Assembly (NCBI RefSeq): GCF_023074185.1
Contig: NZ_JADPKY010000126.1
Location: 265,335-329,334 of the forward strand
DNA from: Bradyrhizobium sp. 132
GTDB lineage: Bacteria > Pseudomonadota > Alphaproteobacteria > Rhizobiales > Xanthobacteraceae
Length of the DNA: 64,000 bases
Reading direction: 5' to 3'
This document shows, one piece after another, positions 45,668 through 52,764 of this stretch. The notes under the pieces were generated by a model that was given only the letters and a program-made list of their open reading frames with translations, did not search any database and was not told the DNA's origin. The translations under genes and the position numbers were made by a program. Position 1 is the stretch's first letter, and every line of letters begins with the position of its first letter.

Positions 45668-46304
45668 GTCGGGGGATGTTCAGGTCACTAAAGCGCAAGA
45701 TTTATTTCGGGCTCAACAAAATAGGCGGTCATAACCGCGTTGAGCGAAAGACCATATACCCCGCCGTGGGCAACATGCCGCTGAGAATAAACGGGCCTTC
45801 GGCACTGCCCGCTCGCGGCTGAATAAACAACCTACATCAAAGATCTGTCGCGCGCCAAAAGAATCTGATTCGCTAGCCCTACCGCCAAGTGTCAGCGGGA
45901 TTTACCTGCATCAGCCATCCCTCGAGCCAAACTATTGTCGGATCTGGGTCAAAGGTGGCGGTCGGACCCGAATGGGACGACTTCCGCTGTACCTCTCGCT
46001 CCGGACATGTCGCTGCGCTGTGCCAGCCAACGTGATGGGCCAGAAGCGGTCGACGCAGCCTGGCGCGAAGTTCGCCAGCTTCCGCCCTCAATAGCCGACA
46101 TGAGTGGTTGTTACGTTCTTCTGCTTAGGCCGCAGCGGAAGTGGCTCGCCTATCCGCCAAACTTTTCTGCCCGCACGCACATCATTGTGGGCCGGGGAAC
46201 TGTTACTGCCGCATTGGTTTCACCGAACGGCCACGAGAGAATCCAACGCTAACCAAAGTTCGTGGATAGTGCGTTTGGTTCCCAAACTGAGGAAAGGAAT
46301 AACC
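45668..46304. other. gene-poor spacer with repeat copy 2
   Basis: About 640 bases. The left part should hold the GYD promoter. Positions 45990-46060 carry the second copy of the degenerate repeat, and 45945-45990 a further fragment (CGACTTCCGCTGT) shared with 47625-47645. A 50-codon frame from ATG 46100 lacks a ribosome site and is not called. AGGAAAGGAA before 46305 serves the next gene. Confidence 0.45.
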
Positions 46305-46661
46305 ATGCGCATCATTACTGCATCCGTCATTATTGCAGCACTCTCGCTTGGGATGACCGCTTTCGTGCAGGCTCAAGGAGCGTCCCCGCAACTCAGAGCG
46401 CAGGAACCGCCTGCTCAGTCCGACACGGTCATTCGAAGCATACAGGTAGTCGACATCAAGCAATTGCAACCTGCGGTTCGCTCAAAGGTCGATGAAATCG
46501 TCGCGCAGACAAGCGAAGAAGATTTGCAATCACTTCGGAAGTCCATTGACGCGGCACCGGCGGCAGTATCTGCGCTTAAAGCGAAGGGCTTGAGCTCGTC
46601 GCAGGTTGTTGCCATCAACATCGCCGACGGTGTGCTCACGATGTTCGCCAAGACGGCCTAA
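46305..46661 (+). CDS. small exported protein of unknown function
   Basis: A 118-residue precursor with a clear signal peptide (MRIITASVIIAALSLGMTAF, cleavage near VQAQGA). The mature part is helical and acidic: RSIQVVDIKQLQPAVRSKVD, EIVAQTSEEDLQSLRKSIDA, then APAAVSALKAKGLSSSQVVA and INIADGVLTMFAKTA. This looks like a periplasmic helical-bundle protein; no family recalled with confidence. A purine-rich AGGAAAGGAA site precedes the ATG; the longer open frame upstream is discarded. Confidence 0.75.
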   Translation: MRIITASVIIAALSLGMTAFVQAQGASPQLRAQEPPAQSDTVIRSIQVVDIKQLQPAVRSKVDEIVAQTSEEDLQSLRKSIDAAPAAVSALKAKGLSSSQVVAINIADGVLTMFAKTA

Positions 46662-46689
46662 AGCGGGAAGTTCTAGTGAAAGCTCCACC

Positions 46690-46923
46690 ATGGACTGTCA
46701 CCACTCCAAGCTTAACGGTACCGTGTTCGGCATACATGATTGGCTTATCTATCTACGGGATCAAGCGGTCACGTGTCTGAAACTTGTTGAGCAGGCCGAC
46801 GATCGTCTCGTTAAAACCGAACTGCTTGCGTTGGCGTCGGTCTGCGAGGAGATCGCCGATAACATCGAAGATCATTTGGCAGGCGGGGAAGGCCGCGCGC
46901 CGCGTGGGGCAAGGCTGTCATGA
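46690..46923 (+). CDS. small helical protein of unknown function (77 residues)
   Basis: Sequence: MDCHHSKLNGTVFGIHDWLI, YLRDQAVTCLKLVEQADDRL, VKTELLALASVCEEIADNIE, DHLAGGEGRAPRGARLS. Two helices with regularly spaced Leu and Glu and a glycine/arginine tail suggest a small coiled-coil protein. I recall relatives in Bradyrhizobium with LASVCEE..A..IEDH. The ribosome site is weak. A GC-rich hairpin (46926-46949) follows the stop and may end the transcript from 46305. Confidence 0.65.
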   Translation: MDCHHSKLNGTVFGIHDWLIYLRDQAVTCLKLVEQADDRLVKTELLALASVCEEIADNIEDHLAGGEGRAPRGARLS

Positions 46924-46925
46924 AA

Positions 46926-46949
46926 GAGGCCGCCAACTGCGGCGGCCTC
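46926..46949. terminator. hairpin after the small-protein pair
   Basis: GAGGCCGCC (46926-46934) pairs with GGCGGCCTC (46941-46949), loop AACTGC. There is no long T run on either side, so it is only a possible terminator or mRNA stabiliser for the two small genes upstream. Confidence 0.4.
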
Positions 46950-47083
46950 AAATGTCCGCAAGGGGTCAAAATCCGAAATACTCAACCTGCGCTAATCTAG
47001 TCCGTCATGCCTCGATTAGCGGACTTTAATGAAGCGGGTCGCCACTTCGCCGATGGGCCAGGACCACACCTGATCGTCTGCAA

Positions 47084-47437
47084 TCAGCTAGCTCCGAATC
47101 GAACGGCTTGGATCAGCCAAATCACTGCCGCGAGGTTCAGTAGAGCAGTGCCTGCAGGACCATAGGTTTTCATCGGATCTTTGATCGTCCCGCCTATGGC
47201 GGCATCACCGGCCTGAACGATGATCATGCTCCATGCGACGGCTTGGAGCCATCCAGTTGACCCCGTAATAAATGGGACCGCGCTCGCGATCACTAAAGCC
47301 GTGCTTCTCGCACAGGCATAAAGTGCCATGGTGCGGGCAGTGTTGCTCGCACCTAATGCCGCCGCCATGGAAAATCCAAGACTGATGATTGCGCTGATTG
47401 CGGTGATGGATGCGCAAGCGATGAAGGGGAGAGTCAT
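47084..47437 (-). CDS. conserved four-helix membrane protein of unknown function
   Basis: A 117-residue hydrophobic protein: MTLPFIACASITAISAIISL, GFSMAAALGASNTARTMALY, ACARSTALVIASAVPFITGS, WLQAVAWSMIIVQAGDAAIG and PAGTALLNLAAVIWLIQAVR. Four helices with short loops. The pattern AR-x-x-AL-Y-A-C-A-R-S is one I recall in small rhizobial membrane proteins. It is oriented away from the repeat block to its right. Function unknown. Confidence 0.75.
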   Translation of the reverse strand: MTLPFIACASITAISAIISLGFSMAAALGASNTARTMALYACARSTALVIASAVPFITGSTGWLQAVAWSMIIVQAGDAAIGGTIKDPMKTYGPAGTALLNLAAVIWLIQAVRFGAS

Positions 47438-47814
47438 TCAACATCCTGGTGCAGTCGTGGTTCGAAAAATCCAGTTATATACTGCTCCCGTCAGACAAAC
47501 TATCGTGAGCGCAAAGACGATCGAGATCAATGCGAGCCTGGCTCGACTGCAGTGACTCGACGCGGCTGGTTTGCAAGATCAGTCCTTCAATGTCTGCTTC
47601 GGGTCACAAGCGGTCGATGATGACCGCGCCGAACGACTTCCGCTCTGCCCTCGGAAGCTGCCGTCTCTCAGCACGCGCCCTTTGGGCGAAAGCCGTCACC
47701 CTCGCCTCCCCGTCCCGTCGGGCAAAACAGCCGCGACCACTTCCGCCACACCGCCTGTCAAGCCCATCTCGCAAAATATTCCACTTTACCGAATTTCTGA
47801 TTTATCGTACACAA
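47438..47814. other. gene-poor spacer with repeat fragments
   Basis: No supported gene. A fragment near 47590-47645 (TGTCTGCTTCGGGTCACAAG, CGACTTCCGCTCTGC) resembles the degenerate repeat pieces at 45945-45990. The AT-rich 47455-47480 stretch probably serves the membrane-protein gene on the minus strand. Confidence 0.4.
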
Positions 47815-48370
47815 ACACCCTGGCCCGAGACAAGGGGCGGATCGCGATCGTCACGAACCGCGGGCTGGGCAGCGATGGACGCGACGGCGTCGGGCGTAAA
47901 CAGGCATTGCAGGGCGGCTTCGGCTGTGAGCAATCGCTTCGCGCCGACGACACGACGCCGACAGCGTCTTCGCATGGCTTCGGGTGTGAGCACACGCCAG
48001 CACTCGAAGTCCCAGCGAAGACGTGCGCAGACGAACAAGTCGTGTGGTCCTGACGCCCGGGGTCTGTGCGTCAAGTCCTGCGGTGATGAGGCGGCCCGAC
48101 CGGGCGCGCGCATCAGCTATCCGCAGGGCGACGGGGGCAATAGTGCATCGCTCCCCGGGGAGAGCACGAAGGACACGTTAAAACCATCGCGCAGGGAAGG
48201 CCGGGCGATCCGGCGAACCTGCGGTCCACCCCGTGTGCATTTCTATGGCGCACGGACCTTGCGGGTGCCCGCCGGCGCCCGGCCTTCCCTGCGCCCTTTC
48301 CTTGAAGGTGGCGCGAGAGGTAGAACTCGGGCGAAATGCGCCGCGAGAATGCGAACTCTCGCCCGCTGTT
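47815..48370. repeat. long structured repeat element without a gene
   Basis: About 550 bases. The left part has imperfect internal repeats (GGCTTCGGCTGTGAGCA at about 47919 and GGCTTCGGGTGTGAGCA at about 47980). The right part has a 19-base perfect inverted repeat, GCGCAGGGAAGGCCGGGCG (48189-48207) and its complement (48276-48294), enclosing a further short stem (GGTCC...GGACC, CGTGTGC/GCGCACG). I recall near-identical blocks ending in 'cccggccttccctgcgc' in many Bradyrhizobium spacers. Open frames across it vary in all three frames and have no ribosome sites. Confidence 0.7.
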
Positions 48371-48420
48371 TGAAATGTGAATTGAAGAGAAACGGCTGAA
48401 TCTTGCTGCGTCATAAGACC

Positions 48421-48520
48421 CTCATGGTGAGGAGCGCGAAGCGCGTCTCGAACCATGAAGGCCCGGATATTTGCCCGAGGCCATCCTTCGAGACGCGCGT
48501 TCCGCGCTCCTCAGGATGAG
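48421..48520. repeat. palindromic intergenic repeat (CTCATGGTGAGGAGCGCG type)
   Basis: CTCATGGTGAGGAGCGCGAA (from 48421) pairs imperfectly with TTCCGCGCTCCTCAGGATGAG (to 48520), with inner GCGCGTCTCGAA / TTCGAGACGCGC. A hairpin-forming spacer repeat ahead of the GMC gene stop. Confidence 0.72.
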
Positions 48521-48546
48521 GAGAAGAGTGGTTTGACGCAGCAGAA

Positions 48547-50091
48547 CTACCGCATCATCATCCGCGCAATCGCTTCGCCGATCACCACCGTCGTAAAGTG
48601 GGTGTTGGCGCGGCAGTCCGACGGCATGATCGAGGCGTCGGCGACGCGCAGGCCCGCGATGCCCTTCACCGTACCATCAGGGTTGACCACGCCGTCGGCC
48701 TGCTTGAAGCCGGTCATGCGGCAACTGCCGGCGGCGTGCTGGATGTCGCCGGTTTCGCGCCGCAGCAGCGCATCGAGTTCATGATCCGGCAGCGCGGCTG
48801 CCTGCGGCAGCGTCAGATCGGTGTCCGTCAGCCGGATCCAGTCGGCGATGCCTGATAGCGCCGGCTGGGAGGTGATCACGGCCAGCCGTTTCACCGCATC
48901 CATCATGCGCAGCATGTCACGGGGATCGGCCAGCATGTTCTCCTCGACAACAGGATCGATCGCGGGGTCGGTCGAGGCCAATTTAAGTGTTCCACGAGAA
49001 TACGCATTGAACAGCCCGGCACCGATCGCTCCTGATACGCCGATGCCGCGGTGGTTGAAGGCGATCAGGATCATGTCCCGTTTGCCGCCATCGCCGAGGC
49101 CTGACGAATAGGTCACGCAGCAATTGGTATGGCGGGTGTCGGGATCGCTCGGCCGCAGGTTTTCATGGAGCTGGACCGTGGCGCGAAACAGCGGATGGTC
49201 GAAGAAGTGCCGGCCGACCGGCAGGTCGCGCTCGACCGCGATTCCCATCGCCTTCAACTCATCGGCAGGTCCGATGCCCGAGCGCAGCAGGATCGCCGGA
49301 CTGTGGATGGCACCGGCGCAGAGCACGATCTGGCGCGCGCTGATCTCGCTGGTGCCCTGCCCCTCGATGTGAACGCGAAGGCCGGTCGCCCGGCCGTCAC
49401 TGATCAGCACGCGATCGACCAGTGCGTGCCCGCGAATCTCCAGATTGGCGCGGCTCCGCGCGGGCTCGAGATAACCTTCATTGGTGGTGATGCGGCGGCT
49501 GTCCCGGCTGTTGATGGGATAGCAGGCGACGCCCTCGCCGTCGGGACCATTGACGTCGGCGCACCAGGGATAGCCGCTCGCCAGCGCCGCATCGCGCAAG
49601 CCGCGATCGATCGGGCCCCATTTGTCCGGCGGCGCCCGATAGACCGGCAGCGGTCCGCCGCGGCCATGGCCCGCTGCGTCGCCGAACTCCAGATCATCCT
49701 CGATCACCGAGAACAACGGCATGACGTCCTTGGCCGACCAGCCGGTGCAGCCATTGGCGGCCCATTCGTCGAACGCGTCGGCGACGCCGCGGATGGCGAT
49801 CTGGCCATTCATCATCGACGAGCCGCCGAGGCCCTTGCCGCGCCAGTAGAAGCGCGGCTCCTGCCCCGCCACCCGGCGCGTCAGAAGATCAGGCCATTGC
49901 CATTTCTCCTGGTACTCGCGCTTGTGGATGATCGGGATGGGATTTGGCGTCATCACTTCCCAGGGCGCCTCGTCGGCGCGCCAGTCGAGACCCGCCTCCA
50001 GCAGCAGGACGCGCCGTGCGGGATCTTCGGAGAGCCGTGCCGCAACAGCGGCGCCGGCGGAGCCGCCGCCGACAACAATGACATCGTACAT
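48547..50091 (-). CDS. GMC family oxidoreductase
   Basis: A 514-residue FAD enzyme oxidising alcohols (choline dehydrogenase or related). The dinucleotide-binding motif is VVGGGSAGAAVAARLSED (6-23), followed by LLLEAG; the first GMC signature is RGKGLGGSSMMNGQIAIRG and the second AGAIHSPAILLRSGIGP. The C-terminal active site region reads HAAGSCRMTG and ANTHFTTVVIGEAIA, with the family's His in each. Start: ATG of MYDVIVVGGG. It stands alone after repeats; substrate unknown, no BetA-like betaine context. Confidence 0.93.
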   Translation of the reverse strand: MYDVIVVGGGSAGAAVAARLSEDPARRVLLLEAGLDWRADEAPWEVMTPNPIPIIHKREYQEKWQWPDLLTRRVAGQEPRFYWRGKGLGGSSMMNGQIAIRGVADAFDEWAANGCTGWSAKDVMPLFSVIEDDLEFGDAAGHGRGGPLPVYRAPPDKWGPIDRGLRDAALASGYPWCADVNGPDGEGVACYPINSRDSRRITTNEGYLEPARSRANLEIRGHALVDRVLISDGRATGLRVHIEGQGTSEISARQIVLCAGAIHSPAILLRSGIGPADELKAMGIAVERDLPVGRHFFDHPLFRATVQLHENLRPSDPDTRHTNCCVTYSSGLGDGGKRDMILIAFNHRGIGVSGAIGAGLFNAYSRGTLKLASTDPAIDPVVEENMLADPRDMLRMMDAVKRLAVITSQPALSGIADWIRLTDTDLTLPQAAALPDHELDALLRRETGDIQHAAGSCRMTGFKQADGVVNPDGTVKGIAGLRVADASIMPSDCRANTHFTTVVIGEAIARMMMR

Positions 50092-50302
50092 CGCGCTACT
50101 TCTCAACGTTCCAGAAAACCGGGATGGCGGACGGTATCAGACCGCGCAAACCGGCGCGAGAGGCGGTGGGCTGGGCGGGCGATGATCGGTCTCACCGGAC
50201 GCGCGTTGCTCGTATGAAAACATAGGACGGAAATCGTCGGCAACGATAATTTGCAGGCGCGGCAGTGGCCTTGCGCCTGGTCGGGGTGATCTGAGCCGGG
50301 CT

Positions 50303-52528
50303 CTATGGCGTGAACTTGTAGGACAGGCCGGCGCGAACGGTATCGATGGTCTGTCGGCCGCCTCGATCCGTGGTGGGCGTGCCGCCTGGCTCAGTGGTCG
50401 TGATGTTGCTGGTCGCTTCTACTGTGCCGAAATCGTAGTGCAGATATTCGATGCGGCCGATCCAGTTCGAGTTGCCGAGGAAGGTCTCGACACCGGCGCC
50501 GGCGGCCATCCCGAAATGATTGCGCGCCGTCTCGATCACGGCGGCCGTGACCGGGCTGGGGGCCGAGTTGGCCGAGCTATCGATGCGGTGCGCACGTTCG
50601 AACGCGAGACCGCCGGTGGCATAGAGAAGCCAACCACTCGAGGGTGTCCAGCCGAGACGCCCGCGCAACGTGCCCAGGTATTTGACGTTGTCCGACAGCG
50701 TGTCGCTGATGGTGCCCGCGAGCACGGTTGGCGTCGAGCCCTTGATGCCGGTAGCGCTGCCGTCGATCTCGACACCCGCAACGACGCTCGCATACTGCCA
50801 GTTGTAGCCGGCCTGGCCGCCGCCGAGCCAGCCTTTCGACTTGATATCGCCGATGGTGACCCCGCCAAGCAGGGAGGCGTCCGAAAAATCGTTCTGCTTC
50901 CAGCCATAGCCGCCATGGGCGCCAAGATAGAAGCCGGACCAGCTTTGCAGCGATGGCGGCGGGCCCGCCTTGGCGTAGGCAAGCGCAGACACCGGCAAAG
51001 CTGCGTCCGGCCCGAACTTGTAGGACACGCCCGCGCGCACGAGATCGACGGTTTGACGGCCGATCGCGGTCGCCGCGGCAAAATTCGCGAGCGGCGGCGA
51101 GACGGAAACCAGGCTTGAATCGGAACGGACGCGGCCGAAATCGTAGTGCAGATATTCCAGCCGCCCGATCCAGTTGCTGCTGCCGAGCATCATCTCGCCC
51201 CCCACACCTGCAACCCAGCCGAAGCGGTCGCTCGGTGTGGCCGTCCGCGTGGTGGTGACGCCCGTCGCGGTGGTGTCCTGCTGCACCTGGGAGATCTCCA
51301 GCCGTTCCCAGCCGAGGCCGGCGGTACCGTACAGCAGTAAGGTGTCGATCGGCGTCCAGCCGAGACGGCCGCGCACGGTACCGAGATATTTCACCTTCTC
51401 GTCAAACTTCAGCGTCGAGGCGAAGCCAGGAACCGCGATCGAAGCTGTCGAGGTGCTGCCCTTGATGTCGGCCGCGCTGAGGTCGGCCTCGAGGCCGGCG
51501 ACCACGCGATCATATTGCCAGTTGTGGCCGAACTGACCTCCGGCGACCCAGCCTTGCGACTTTGCGCCGGTCAGTGCGCCATCCGGTGCAAAGTCGAGCA
51601 GCGGCAGCGGCAAGGTCGCGGGATCATCGCCCCAGCCATAGCCACCATGGGTACCCGCATAGAACCCGACCCAGCCGTTGCGCGCCGATGCCATCACGGG
51701 CGCCTTGACGTAAGGCACCGGCGCGAGACGCGCCTGCTCGCCAAACTTGTAGGACACGCCGGCGCGAACCAGGTCGATGGTCTGCGACCCCGACGTCGAG
51801 TTCACCTGGCCGATCGCAGCGGTGATCGCAGACGAGTCCGCGATATGACCGAAATCATAATGCAGATATTCAATGCGGCCGATCCAGTTCGGGCTGCCCA
51901 GCATCGCCTCGACACCGGCGCCGGCGACCCAGCCGAACCGGTCGGTCGGCGTGCGGCTGGACGACAGCGTCGCACTGACCGGCGCAGTCGAGGTCTGCAA
52001 TGTCTGCGATGTGGAGTCGAGCCGCTCCCAGGCTAGGCCTGCGGTCCCATACAGCAGCACATTGTCGGCCGGCAGCCAACCGAGGCGGCTGCGAACGCTG
52101 CCGAGATATTGCGCCTTCTCGCTGAGGGTGATGGTCGTCGCGTCGGTCCCGCCGAGGAGCTGGCTGACCGCGTTGCTGCCCTTGATGTCGGTCGCCGAGA
52201 AATCGAACTCGAGCCCGGTGACGGCGCGGCCAAATTGCCAATTGTAGCCGGCCTGCGCGCCGTAGACGGCGCCTTTCCCGCGGATGCCGTTGATCGATTG
52301 CGGCGTCGCCAGCGCAAACGCTTCCGACTGTGAGAAGTCGTCGCGCCCCCAACCATAGCCGCCGTGGACACCGAGATAGAAGCCCGCCCAGGACGCGGCG
52401 AGCGCTGGCGTCACCTTGACCACGGGCAAGTCCGCAGCGAGCGCTGAACCGGACAATGCGATGAGCGAGACGCTACAAAGAAGCAGGCAGCGCGGCGGAC
52501 GCAACACCGTGTTCGATCCCGGCCCCAT
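50303..52528 (-). CDS. outer-membrane protein of three tandem Omp25/Omp31-like beta-barrels
   Basis: A 741-residue precursor with signal peptide (cleavage after LAA, mature ADLPVVKV) followed by three homologous units of about 210-225 residues: 47-265, 286-508 and 530-741. Each begins WxGFYxGxHGGYGW, contains a GYNWQ or GHNWQ strand, LGW.P, (R)EYLHYDFG and ends VRAGxSYKF. Linkers resemble the mature N-terminus (KAP..., AKAGPPP). Single units are the Omp25/Omp31 8-stranded barrel common in rhizobia. Three fused units are unusual and would give about 24 strands or three barrels. Confidence 0.88.
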   Translation of the reverse strand: MGPGSNTVLRPPRCLLLCSVSLIALSGSALAADLPVVKVTPALAASWAGFYLGVHGGYGWGRDDFSQSEAFALATPQSINGIRGKGAVYGAQAGYNWQFGRAVTGLEFDFSATDIKGSNAVSQLLGGTDATTITLSEKAQYLGSVRSRLGWLPADNVLLYGTAGLAWERLDSTSQTLQTSTAPVSATLSSSRTPTDRFGWVAGAGVEAMLGSPNWIGRIEYLHYDFGHIADSSAITAAIGQVNSTSGSQTIDLVRAGVSYKFGEQARLAPVPYVKAPVMASARNGWVGFYAGTHGGYGWGDDPATLPLPLLDFAPDGALTGAKSQGWVAGGQFGHNWQYDRVVAGLEADLSAADIKGSTSTASIAVPGFASTLKFDEKVKYLGTVRGRLGWTPIDTLLLYGTAGLGWERLEISQVQQDTTATGVTTTRTATPSDRFGWVAGVGGEMMLGSSNWIGRLEYLHYDFGRVRSDSSLVSVSPPLANFAAATAIGRQTVDLVRAGVSYKFGPDAALPVSALAYAKAGPPPSLQSWSGFYLGAHGGYGWKQNDFSDASLLGGVTIGDIKSKGWLGGGQAGYNWQYASVVAGVEIDGSATGIKGSTPTVLAGTISDTLSDNVKYLGTLRGRLGWTPSSGWLLYATGGLAFERAHRIDSSANSAPSPVTAAVIETARNHFGMAAGAGVETFLGNSNWIGRIEYLHYDFGTVEATSNITTTEPGGTPTTDRGGRQTIDTVRAGLSYKFTP

Positions 52529-52570
52529 TCCCAGTCCCCAACGAAATTCTCAAAATATCTGGTGCAGATG

Positions 52571-52592
52571 GAATCACGGAGATTCGTGATTC
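52571..52592. promoter_or_regulatory. inverted repeat upstream of the triple-barrel gene
   Basis: GAATCACG (52571-52578) and CGTGATTC (52585-52592) pair across a 6-base spacer. It lies about 40 bases before the gene's ATG on the minus strand, in the leader or promoter zone, and could be an operator or leader hairpin. Confidence 0.4.
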
Positions 52593-52703
52593 GCTATCTC
52601 TCGTTGAGCGAGCGAATCGCGAAAGCCTTTCGGCGTGTTCAAACGGCAACAGCACGCCGCGGAAAATGCTGCATTTATCGGCACATAGGACGAAATCGCA
52701 ATC

Positions 52704-52754
52704 AAACGTTAGGAGGTGCGCGATTTGCGAATCAACAAACCGCACCTCCCGTTT
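52704..52754 (-). terminator. long hairpin after parC
   Basis: AAACGTTAGGAGGTGCG (52704-52720) pairs with CGCACCTCCCGTTT (52741-52754), with a 20-base loop. It lies just past the parC stop, so probably ends that transcript, though no long T run follows. Confidence 0.5.
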
Positions 52755-52764
52755 GAAAGTCGAG

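Noticed and set aside
47571..48399. Several long frames across the structured repeat
   Set aside because: Frames exist on both strands at once, have no ribosome sites and match the repeat boundaries rather than a protein.
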